From OCS116 cluster bacterium AG-430-B22 (lineage in GTDB: Bacteria; Pseudomonadota; Alphaproteobacteria; MED-G09): a stretch of DNA of 64,000 bases. Shown in pieces: positions 8,898-18,100 of the stretch. Positions within the stretch are counted from its first letter, which is position 1. Every line of letters begins with the position of its first letter. The notes beneath the pieces were generated by a model that worked only from the letters and a program-made list of their open reading frames with translations, was not told the DNA's origin and did no database searches. Location of the stretch: NCBI GenBank assembly GCA_003209955.1, contig QCOD01000004.1, positions 1 to 64,000 of the forward strand. Reading direction: 5' to 3'. Made by a program: the position numbers and the translations under genes.

Positions 8898-10271
8898 TTA
8901 TTTATGAATCTCCATCCAACCAGTAATAATATATTTTTCACCAATTCCTACTTCATCACCATAATGGGCATGGGTCCATTCAGCAGGCCATATTAGAGTT
9001 CGACCTACATTTGGTGAAAATTTAACATTATAATGAGTAAAAACAGTTTCACCACCTTTCTCGATATCATTAAGATATGTCATCCAAGCAAATACTCGGT
9101 TGCAACTATACATTTCCATTCGTTCTGCATGAGGCCATTTAAAATGACCTCCTTTAAAGTATTTTTGAATATTAAAAGTACCAATATACATATCATCTAA
9201 TTTGTTTAAAAAAGGCCATTGTTCACAATAGTTAGTTAAACAGTTTTGTAAAAATCGAAAATAGTGTTTAAAAAATTGAAAATCAGGGTTTTTAAATTCA
9301 ATAGGATCTATTGAAAGATCTAAAGAATCTTTTTTGTTCTTATTGTAGCCACCACCTAACTCACCAACTTGTTGTCTATTTTTTTTCTTGTTAAAAAATT
9401 CTATCATTTCATGACATATCTTTTTATCTTCCATAACCCAATCACCAATAAAGTTATTATTAATAGAATTTACCTTTGGTACAGAACTTATTGACTGATC
9501 AATATTTAGTTTAATATATCCTGATGACTTGCTTTTTTCTTTTATACCTTTCTTAATTTGTCCAGTATGAAATAAAGCTGTGGCTAAATTTGTTCTAATA
9601 TTCTTAAGATCTTCATAGTTTTTTTCATTCAAGTTTTTTTCATTTGCAATAAATTTACCTTTGTTAAAAATATTAATTGCATCCTCATAATTCCCTATTG
9701 CCATCTTATTATTCCCTAAAACATTTAGTAAGGTTACATTATCGGGATCTATTTTTAATGCCATCTCTAAGTATTTAAAAGCCTTTTCTGACATACCTTG
9801 AATTTGATAGCAGATTCCTAAGTTGATGAGCGCTTCTAAATTATTTGGGTCTAGATTAAGGATTTTCTTGAAGTTTGTAATAGCTTTATCAAATTGCCTT
9901 AAATCTTTAAGTAAAAGAGATAAATTATTAAGAACTGCTATATTATTTTTATCTATGCTAAGAGCTTTCATAAAATACTTATAAGCTTTATCAAATTCTT
10001 CAATATCAGAATAAATATTACCAATATTGAGATAAATATCTGATAAATTTGGGTTAATTATTAAAGCCTTATTATAGTAAAAAAGAGCTTTATCATTAGT
10101 TCCCTTTTTTCTATAAATTGATGCTAATAATAATAATATATTAATATCTTTTGTTTTTATTGCCTTATCTTCTTTTAAAATTAATAAAGCATCGTCATAA
10201 AAACCTTTATCAAAAAAAGATTTTGCATTTTTATAATCTATATCTGATTTTTCATTATCGCTCATATTCAT
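8898..10271 (-). CDS. TPR-repeat 2OG-Fe(II) oxygenase, prolyl-4-hydroxylase-like
   Basis: This 457-residue protein has TPR repeats to about residue 235, then a double-stranded beta-helix dioxygenase domain of P4Hc/2OG-FeII_Oxy_3 type. The metal and cosubstrate elements are HAERM (near residue 381), GGETVFTHY (near 405), and WPAEWTHAHYGDEVGIGEKYIITGW (shown here as WPAEWTHAH near 432 and GEKYIITGW near 445). The proximal motif is His-x-Glu where most prolyl hydroxylases have His-x-Asp; His-x-Glu is known in the superfamily and should still bind iron. It is a close paralogue of the upstream gene at 10282-11778. A second in-frame ATG two codons in is an equally possible start. The protein target is unknown, and the context points to a surface or secreted protein. 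Confidence 0.86.
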   Translation of the reverse strand: MNMSDNEKSDIDYKNAKSFFDKGFYDDALLILKEDKAIKTKDINILLLLASIYRKKGTNDKALFYYNKALIINPNLSDIYLNIGNIYSDIEEFDKAYKYFMKALSIDKNNIAVLNNLSLLLKDLRQFDKAITNFKKILNLDPNNLEALINLGICYQIQGMSEKAFKYLEMALKIDPDNVTLLNVLGNNKMAIGNYEDAINIFNKGKFIANEKNLNEKNYEDLKNIRTNLATALFHTGQIKKGIKEKSKSSGYIKLNIDQSISSVPKVNSINNNFIGDWVMEDKKICHEMIEFFNKKKNRQQVGELGGGYNKNKKDSLDLSIDPIEFKNPDFQFFKHYFRFLQNCLTNYCEQWPFLNKLDDMYIGTFNIQKYFKGGHFKWPHAERMEMYSCNRVFAWMTYLNDIEKGGETVFTHYNVKFSPNVGRTLIWPAEWTHAHYGDEVGIGEKYIITGWMEIHK

Positions 10272-10281
10272 TAACTCATAA

Positions 10282-11778
10282 TTAATGCATTTCTATCCAT
10301 CCAGTAGCTATATATTTTTCTCCAGATTCTACTGCCAAACCAGCATGCGCATGAGTCCATTCAGCAGGCCATATTAGAGTTATTCCTTTTTTAGGTTTTA
10401 TTTTAATTCCATAATGATTGAATGTTGTCTCTCCTCCACTATCAACATCATTTAGATATGTCATAAAAGCAAATAACCTGAGTGACTCATTTAATCTCAT
10501 TCTTTCTGAATGTATTTGTGAAAAATGTTGACCTACATGATATTTTTGTAAATTGAATCTTCCTATACGAACATTTTTAAATCTTTCTAAAAAAGGCCAA
10601 TCTTCACAATATTGCATATAACAATTTGATATAAAATTAATATAAGGATTAATAATAGAAAATTCACTTTCACTAAATAACTCAAAAATATCAATAGAAA
10701 TATCTATTGTATCCTTTTTATCAAGTTTAATAGCTCCACCTATTTCACCCTGTCCATGCCTATCATTTCTTTTTTCAAATAAATTAATAATATTTTGACA
10801 TAAATCGTCATTATTCAGTTCCCACATACCTATAAAATGTGGTTCATTCTTTGAATTTATCTTAACTGGATTAGGTAGTATTACTTTACCTGTATTTTTT
10901 TTGAAGTTACCAATATTATAATACCCTGTTCCCTCTTCAAGTAACTTAAGGCCTGTATAAAAATCACCATCAGATAGATAGTAATTTCCTAAATTAGTTT
11001 TTATACCTCTATATAGTCTTTCATCAATTTTTTTATTATTATTTTTTGCATTCTCTAATAAGAATATAGCTTGTTCAAAACTTTCTACAGCTTGATTATC
11101 CATATCTAACTTTTTATAAATTGTTCCAAGAATATTTTTATAAATAGGATTTTCAGCGTCAAACTTACTAGCTTTTTCTAAATAATCTTTAGCTTTTTCC
11201 ATTTCACCACGTTGGTGATAAATAAAACCCATATTTCCTAATGCAAACGAATAATTATTATCAATAAATAAAGCTCTCTGAAAAGCTTCAATTGCTTCTT
11301 TTTCCTTTTTAAGTAATCTACAAACTAACCCAAGATTATTTTGATATATTTTATTTTTAGGGTTTATAGAGCAAGCGGTCTTAAAGTGATTATAAGCCTT
11401 TTGATAATCCTTAATCTCTCTATAAATGTTAGCAACATTAAAATAACCAACATCAAATTTTTGATCACAGGAAATACTTTTTAAGAAATATTCTAAAGCT
11501 TCATGGATCCTATCAAGTGCTAAAAGAGAAGTGCCAATATTATTAAATAGTTTCGCTGAATTATCTCCTAACTCATAAGCTTTCTTAAAGCTATCTAAAG
11601 ACTCTTCATATTTGTGCAAATTATATTGCGAAATTGCTAATTTATTCCATAACAGTATCTCTTTAGGAAAACTGGATAGTGAACCGAGTATTATCTTCTC
11701 AGCTTTAGAAAAATCTCTTGAATCAAAAAATAAATCAATTTCTTTTACAAGTTTATCTTTTACTAAATTTTCATTCAT
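10282..11778 (-). CDS. TPR-repeat 2OG-Fe(II) oxygenase, prolyl-4-hydroxylase-like
   Basis: This 498-residue paralogue of the neighbouring gene has TPR units covering about residues 20-270, then a dioxygenase domain with HSERM (near residue 422), GGETTFNHYG, and WPAEWTHAHAG...GEKYIATGWIEMH (near 474-498). The His-x-Glu proximal motif is the same unusual form as in the neighbour, so it is a trait of the pair and not a chance mutation. It lies 10 bases upstream of the next gene and 20 bases downstream of the previous one, all leftward, so a single operon is likely. The activity should be iron- and 2-oxoglutarate-dependent hydroxylation; the substrate cannot be read from sequence. Confidence 0.86.
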   Translation of the reverse strand: MNENLVKDKLVKEIDLFFDSRDFSKAEKIILGSLSSFPKEILLWNKLAISQYNLHKYEESLDSFKKAYELGDNSAKLFNNIGTSLLALDRIHEALEYFLKSISCDQKFDVGYFNVANIYREIKDYQKAYNHFKTACSINPKNKIYQNNLGLVCRLLKKEKEAIEAFQRALFIDNNYSFALGNMGFIYHQRGEMEKAKDYLEKASKFDAENPIYKNILGTIYKKLDMDNQAVESFEQAIFLLENAKNNNKKIDERLYRGIKTNLGNYYLSDGDFYTGLKLLEEGTGYYNIGNFKKNTGKVILPNPVKINSKNEPHFIGMWELNNDDLCQNIINLFEKRNDRHGQGEIGGAIKLDKKDTIDISIDIFELFSESEFSIINPYINFISNCYMQYCEDWPFLERFKNVRIGRFNLQKYHVGQHFSQIHSERMRLNESLRLFAFMTYLNDVDSGGETTFNHYGIKIKPKKGITLIWPAEWTHAHAGLAVESGEKYIATGWIEMH

Positions 11779-11798
11779 ATATTATAATATCAACCTTC

Positions 11799-13367
11799 TT
11801 AAGATTTTGGAATAATATCAAATGCAATACAAATTCTTTCATCATTACTTACAAAAGGTATTGTTCTATGGAACAAAGAAGAAGGAAATAAAACCAAATC
11901 ACCTTTTGATGGGTTATGTAAAATAGTTTTTGTAGAGTTTTTTATCATTTTATAATTAAAACCATATAAACCAAACTCAATTGCACCTTCATCATTATTA
12001 ACATCTTCTGGTATTTTAATATAAAATACACCACTACACCATGCACGAGCATGAATATGAAAATCCTGCTTGCCTTCACTTTTTAATCTTACCCTCCACC
12101 CATTAATAAAATAATTTTTTGGCCAATTTTTGATATATGGAACATTTTCTTTAAATTTATCTTTATAATTCTCAATTTCAGTTGAGATAGTATCCTTTAA
12201 TATATTAACATTTACCCCAGCTAGATTAAAAAGATTGCCAGTTGTCTGATATCCATTAAGTGTTGTCATATCTTTAGGTTCAAATTCTTCGTTTAAATCA
12301 TCTGTTTCAATTAACAGTTGATCATAGTTTAAGTTATTTTTGTCTAGCTGAATTTGTATATTTTTGACAGACATATAAGAAAAGGGGTCAGGGCACCATG
12401 GATATGGATTCTCTATATCAAGCTGTTCTGTCGCAAAATTAGCTATTGCTGATATTCTTCGATCTTGCGATATCCTTTCTTTAATTGAACTAATATATTG
12501 ATTAAAGTCCTCTAACCTATTGATATTAAATAATACTTCTGGAAGCTTTATTCTTCCCCTATATCCTCCCTTAGCAAAAAATTGAAGTGATTCTTCTTCT
12601 CGTCCTAATAGTTCAAGTAAATTAGCTAAATTATAATTAGCTTCATTATTATCTTCATCTCCATCTAAACATTTTCTATAATTAAGTTCTGCTTCTTCAT
12701 ACTTTTCTAATGTTTGGTTAATTGTTCCTAAATTATTGTAAGGGTCATAAAAGTCATCACTAAGATTTATCGCTTGATTATAAAAATCCATAGCCAATTG
12801 ATAATTCTCAAGATAACGATAATTATTTCCTTGATTATTTAGTGCGTAATAGTTTGCGGGATCTGTTTCAATCAAATTATTTAATAATTTAATTGATTTA
12901 TCGTAATCTCCATTTCCGGTTAAAGAAACCGCAAGCATATTTTTAATAGATGTATTTTTGTCATCAAAAATATCTAAATATTGATTACACCAATACATTG
13001 CTTGCGCATAATTATCTTGATTTAGAAAACATTCTGACAATAACTCAATGTATTGTTTATTTTTAGGATTAATTTTATTTAATTCAATAAAAATTGATGC
13101 TGCATTATTATAATCCTTTAAATTAAGATACAATTTTGCAAGATTTTGCCTAATGCCTTCTTTATATTCATCTTTACTAACACCTAATATTAAGGTTTCT
13201 TTTGCATTTTCAAAATCATTTAAGTTAATCAAAGATATTCCTTTTAAATTTAATAAATCAACATTGTTCTCATCAAATTTAAGAGCCTCATCAGCGCTTG
13301 CAACAACATCAAGATATTTGCCATCAAGAAAATCATTTTTAATTTTTTTTAATATTTCATCAGACAT
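11799..13367 (-). CDS. TPR-repeat 2OG-Fe(II) oxygenase (PF13759-like C-terminus)
   Basis: This protein of about 522 residues has TPR repeats to about residue 280, a conserved linker with ENPYPWCPDPFSYM, then the oxygenase domain with DFHIHARAWCSG (HIH near 435) and FPSSLFHRTIPF (His near 499) followed by ERICIAFD. The start at 13367 gives the compact ATGTCTGA overlap with the upstream stop; an ATG at 13379, four codons earlier, is also possible. The linker and domain closely resemble the gene at 26635-28200 (FASEQWGIENHFPFC there, FATEQLDIENPYPWC here), so that distant gene is its nearest paralogue in the window. It is expected to hydroxylate a docked protein partner; the target is unknown. 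Confidence 0.86.
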   Translation of the reverse strand: MSDEILKKIKNDFLDGKYLDVVASADEALKFDENNVDLLNLKGISLINLNDFENAKETLILGVSKDEYKEGIRQNLAKLYLNLKDYNNAASIFIELNKINPKNKQYIELLSECFLNQDNYAQAMYWCNQYLDIFDDKNTSIKNMLAVSLTGNGDYDKSIKLLNNLIETDPANYYALNNQGNNYRYLENYQLAMDFYNQAINLSDDFYDPYNNLGTINQTLEKYEEAELNYRKCLDGDEDNNEANYNLANLLELLGREEESLQFFAKGGYRGRIKLPEVLFNINRLEDFNQYISSIKERISQDRRISAIANFATEQLDIENPYPWCPDPFSYMSVKNIQIQLDKNNLNYDQLLIETDDLNEEFEPKDMTTLNGYQTTGNLFNLAGVNVNILKDTISTEIENYKDKFKENVPYIKNWPKNYFINGWRVRLKSEGKQDFHIHARAWCSGVFYIKIPEDVNNDEGAIEFGLYGFNYKMIKNSTKTILHNPSKGDLVLFPSSLFHRTIPFVSNDERICIAFDIIPKS

Positions 13368-15108
13368 AGATTTTATCATTATCAGGTCTTGGTATTGCGT
13401 AAAAAATAATTAAAGTATTATCTTTATGAGTTGAAGATAATTTATTATAACATAAAGAAGATGGAAAAATAATAGTATCACCCTTATTAAGACTATAACT
13501 TTTTTGGTCTAGATCATCAGAATTATTATTCAACATGTTTTCTGATAGATTTAAATTAATTTTATTATCACTGTTAAGATTGATAATCCCAGTGACCCAA
13601 CCTTTGTCTTGATGTATAGGATTAATAACAGAGCCCTTATTTAATTTAAGAACTTTACCTATTATCTTATAGTCTTCTTTCCATTTATCAAAAAATACTT
13701 CATTACCTTTTTTAAAAGAATTCATAAATTCATCTACTAAAACTTTAATTAAGATTTTTAATTCATTAATATAATTGTTTTCTAGCAAAAAAAAGTTACC
13801 AAGTGTTTGAGAACAATTATTTAAACTATTACTTTCAGAGTTCAATATATAATCTTTTTTATCAAAAACATTTTCAATTTCGTCTAATAAATTATTAACA
13901 TATTCATCTGTTAATAATGCTATCTCATCTTTTTTATGAATAAATTCTAAAGGATTCTTTAGAAATTTATTTGAATAATCAATATTTAACCTAGATGCAC
14001 TTATCTGATTAATAGAAGTTGTTTTATGGTCTATTCCTAAATTATCATTAAAATGTTTTTTTAAATTCTTATTATCTTCATCAAGTAAAAGGGATTGTAA
14101 ACATTGATAATAGTTTTCTTCTCCGCATTCTTTATATGAAAGATAAGCGTTTTTATAATCTTTATTATTAAAATAAATATCACCTTTATATTTATGAGGT
14201 AAATTAAAATTAGGATTATTTATTGCAATGCTAGTTAAACTGTCTAAAGCATCATTACCGTTTAATTTATAATCAATAAAAGCTTTTAAAGTATTAATTA
14301 ATTTATTATTGCTATCTATCGAATACGCAAGCTTTATATATTTAAATGCATTCTTATAATCTTGAAGATCCATATATAAAAATACTATTTCTAAAGCTAT
14401 AAGTTTACTTCTTGGATCAAGTAAAAAAGCTTTAATATAAATACTTATAGATTCATTTATAAAACCAAATGATCTTAATAGTTTAGAAAATTTAATTAAA
14501 ATCGGTAATTTAGTAACTGAATCATCATAACTAGTACTTATTTCATAAGATTTTCTTATATATTCAAGAGCTTTATTATAATTACTTTGTTCAATTTCCA
14601 TTTCATGTAGATGATAATAAATAGCAAATGAACTTGGGTAGTTCTTTAAAGCATCTTTAAGAACCATTTCAGCAGCGACAAAGTCATTCATTTTCCTATA
14701 ACACTTATGGACATTAAAATAATTAATAAGAGGATTTAAAGGTCCCTGCTTAATAGCAAGAAGGAAATTATTAAGTGCAGATTTATAATCTTCGTTATCA
14801 AAAAAATTAGAGCCAATTGTACTATAAATAATCGATAAATTATTATTATATACTTTTATATCTGAACCATATTCAAAGGCTTTATCAAAATAAACTTTAG
14901 CATCATCAAAGTTGTTATCACTTAAAGCTAAAAGACCAAGAAAGTTATTAAAGGTAATTGATTTTGGATAATCAGTAAGGTGATTATTTATAAAAATTAA
15001 AGCTTCAGAAAATTTTTTTTCATCAATTAGTCTTTGACCTTCTTTAACTATATTTTCAGGAGGTTCATTATTATTATTACTAGTATCAGTATTTTTATTT
15101 TTATTCAT
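13360..15108 (-). CDS. TPR-repeat protein with degenerate 2OG-Fe(II) oxygenase domain
   Basis: This 582-residue first gene of the leftward oxygenase array has an N-terminal Asn/Lys-rich low-complexity stretch, TPR repeats from about 15 to 330, and a C-terminal domain that aligns with the PF13759-like domains of its neighbours. The alignment breaks at the active site: the upstream His of HIH is Pro (NPIHQD near residue 499), and the block FPSSLFH of the siblings reads FPSSLCYNK, placing Asn where the distal metal-binding His should be. The usual Arg before the final strand is also not evident. It is therefore probably a non-catalytic or altered member, perhaps a scaffold or binding subunit for its neighbours. 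It overlaps the next gene by 8 bases and sits 44 bases after the terminator hairpin that follows the giant RTX-like gene. Confidence 0.8.
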   Translation of the reverse strand: MNKNKNTDTSNNNNEPPENIVKEGQRLIDEKKFSEALIFINNHLTDYPKSITFNNFLGLLALSDNNFDDAKVYFDKAFEYGSDIKVYNNNLSIIYSTIGSNFFDNEDYKSALNNFLLAIKQGPLNPLINYFNVHKCYRKMNDFVAAEMVLKDALKNYPSSFAIYYHLHEMEIEQSNYNKALEYIRKSYEISTSYDDSVTKLPILIKFSKLLRSFGFINESISIYIKAFLLDPRSKLIALEIVFLYMDLQDYKNAFKYIKLAYSIDSNNKLINTLKAFIDYKLNGNDALDSLTSIAINNPNFNLPHKYKGDIYFNNKDYKNAYLSYKECGEENYYQCLQSLLLDEDNKNLKKHFNDNLGIDHKTTSINQISASRLNIDYSNKFLKNPLEFIHKKDEIALLTDEYVNNLLDEIENVFDKKDYILNSESNSLNNCSQTLGNFFLLENNYINELKILIKVLVDEFMNSFKKGNEVFFDKWKEDYKIIGKVLKLNKGSVINPIHQDKGWVTGIINLNSDNKINLNLSENMLNNNSDDLDQKSYSLNKGDTIIFPSSLCYNKLSSTHKDNTLIIFYAIPRPDNDKIYV

Positions 15109-15145
15109 TCCTATCTAAATACCACTAACTAAGTAAACATAAAAT

Positions 15146-15183
15146 AAAAAAAAAGGGGAACATAAGTTCCCCTTAATTTTTTT
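15146..15183 (-). terminator. Strong intrinsic terminator after the RTX-like gene
   Basis: A perfect 7-bp GC-rich stem (GGGGAAC 15155-15161, GTTCCCC 15166-15172) with an ATAA tetraloop is extended by AA/TT pairs. Reading leftward, the hairpin is followed by nine T (complement of the A run 15146-15154), so it should stop transcripts of the 15196-20178 gene. A T-rich tract on the other side (15175-15190) makes it potentially bidirectional. It separates a presumably abundant exoprotein message from the modifying-enzyme genes downstream. Confidence 0.88.
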
Positions 15184-15195
15184 TTTTAGGTTAGT

Positions 15196-18100
15196 TTAAG
15201 CTGTAATAGCAAAGTCAGCAGCTGTAAAGTCTTCAGCACCACCAACACCACTAAATGTTAATAGTTTCATTGCTGTAAGTTCGTTAGCAGCAGGAGCTGA
15301 GTCATTAGCTACAGCACCGCCATCAGCAACAACAAAGAATAATGCACTGTTAGTTCCATCATCTGCAACAACAAGGAATGCATCATTTTGAGCCATACCA
15401 CCGTTAGCAGTAATTGCTCTATCACCACTTGCCTCAAGCGCTATTTCAAGAGCACTTTCAGTAATTGTTACACCTTGAACTAATAGAACATTAGTTCCAC
15501 TTTCAGCAGTTGCTAGGTCAAAAGCAGCAGATATAGCTTGAACAACAATAGTATCACCGCCTACTACTGAAGAGAAATCATCCAATTGAACAAGATCATC
15601 AGAACCTACGCCTTCCATTTCAGATAAATCAATGGAAACAACATCACTTGCTACAACAAATCCAGTAATAATATCTACTGTGTTACCACCATTAGCAACA
15701 GCAGTTGCATCAAGCTCGGCATCACCCAAATAGAATGTATCAACCGCACTATCACTAGTTGTAGTAATAATATCTGCAGCAGCTCCTGAATATATACTAT
15801 CAGCGTTAGGGCCTAATGTAATTGTATCAATCCCACTACCACCTTTAACTGTCCATTTGAAGTTATCATCATTAGTTGCATCAAAAGTTGAAGCAGCTGT
15901 AGCACCTGGATTAACTTTAATTTTATAGTCAAGAGAAGTTAATAGGTTATCAGCATTATGGTTAACATAGAGATGACCAGTATCTGTTACATATATAGCC
16001 TGCCCTGGAATACCTGTTAATGTATCTTGCGCAGCACTCTTAGATGCTTTACCTGCAGTTACATTAGGAGTAATAGTCTGAGCAGTAGTAATAGAAGATC
16101 TATCAATTGTTATTGAAATTAAATCAGTTCCATCAAGGAAGTCTGTTATTTCATCAACATAAGATCCTGAAGAGTCAGAGTATGTATCATAAGAAAATAC
16201 ATCTGCTCCTGCACCACCAGTAATTGTATCAGCACCAAGTGAACCAGTAATAATATCAGCACCATTACCACCAGTAATTGTATCACCAAGAACAGTTGAA
16301 CCACTTAATTTAGCATCTGTACCTGTAATAATATCAGCACCAGTACCACCTTTAATTGTTAATGATGAGTCATCCTCAGCATCAGCATCAAGTGTAAGTA
16401 CACCAGCAGTAGCAGCTGCATCAATAACACCAGCTTGAGTAGATACAAAGTTACCATCAGCAAGTGTAATAGTTGCTGTGTTAGTAGTTACTTGAACAAG
16501 TGTAATATTTTCTACAGATGACACATTAGTAAGTGTTGCACTTAATGCAGTATTATTAATGTAAACAGCTAGAGTATCAGTACCGCCACCAAATGCGATA
16601 ACATCAGCAGTATCAAGTCTTTGAGCACTATGATAAGTAACTGTATCATCACCAGCACCTAATGTAACAGCTTCAGTAACATCTGCATCACCAGTAGTAG
16701 TATTAATTTTAACTTTAACTGAGTTAGCAGAACTTAATCCACCAGCAGCTAATGTTAGAGGTTGTGAAGCTTCCTCTTCCCATACGGTGATTGATGAAGA
16801 ACCATTAGCTGTAAACACAGAGTCAGAAAGTGTTAAAGATACAGTATTATCACCTGTAAATTTAAGTACTTCAACATCTTTAATTCCAGCTAAGTCCGCA
16901 GCAATAACAGTAGTAGCGCCATCGACATCAAAAGAGATAGTGTCAGTACCAGCACCACCATCAACTGTTTCTGCAGCTGTTAGAGCTAAGAAATCAGTAT
17001 TTGTGCTAACTGTAAATGTGTCATTTCCACCTTCACCATGAAGCACATCGATACCAGCTTTACCATCAATAATATCAGCACCGTCGCCACCTTTTATTGT
17101 ATCAAATAGAGCAGCTCCAGAGAAAGCTGAAGCAGTAGCATTACCACCTGTTAAAGTATCACCAGCTCTACCGCCTGTGATTGTTAATCCTGAATCATTT
17201 TCAGCATTAGCACTAAATGTTAAAGCACCAGTTCCAGTCATACCAGAAGCATCAACGATACCATTATTACCTTGTAGAGTTGAAGTAACAATAGATGCAT
17301 CAGCTAATGTATAAGTAAGAGCTGTGGAATCTACACCAACAAATGTAAAGTTTTCAACAGATGTAACGGCTGTAGTGATAGTAATATTACCAGCAATAGT
17401 AGTAGCTGTAATGTAAAGAGTATCAGAACCTTTACCACCAGCAATTGTATCACTTCCATCGATAACATCAGCGTCAGATATTGTGCTAAATACGAATAAG
17501 TCATCACCAGCACCACCAGTAAATGAGTCATTCTTACTTGCAGCATTCTTAGAATATACAGTAATGTTATTACCTGCTGATAAAGCAGAAGCTGTAACCG
17601 TTAGTGGTTGAGTTCCCTCTAAATCATATATTTTAAGAGTTGATACACCGTTTGAAGTAAATACAGTATCATCAAGAGTTAGAGTAGCTGTACTTGATGT
17701 ATCAAAAGTAATCTTCTCAACATTCTTTAAGTTATAAAGATCGGTTGAATCAACTGTGAAAGCAACAGCAGCACCAAAGTTTAATGTATCAGTACCAGCA
17801 CCACCATCAACAGTCTCAGCAGTTGCTAAGGCTTCAAAGTTAGCTACAACATCAACATGGATAGTATCATTACCAGCGCCACCTTCAATTGTGTCAATAC
17901 CAGCTTGACCCATTAGGATATCATTACCGTCTTCACCCCAAATTGTATCATTACCAGCACCACCATAAACAGTGTCAATACCGCCGCCAGCTTTAATTGT
18001 ATCGCCGTAAGTTGCAGATGCACTTCCATATAGAGTATCAGCTTTTACTGAACCAGTAATTACTGTACCAACTAATGTTGCTGGGTTTTCTCCCATTACA

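Noticed and set aside
8896..8944. Longer N-terminus for the last array oxygenase starting at 8944
   Set aside because: It would overlap the upstream gene by 47 bases and add a segment unlike the TPR start; 8896 has a better ribosome site and sits one base after the upstream stop.
16787..17041. Rightward open frame opposite the RTX-like gene, with similar frames at 19424-19648 and 19865-20089
   Set aside because: Stop-free antisense is expected opposite Thr/Ala/Gly-rich coding sequence. No start signals, and the leftward frame has clear domains.
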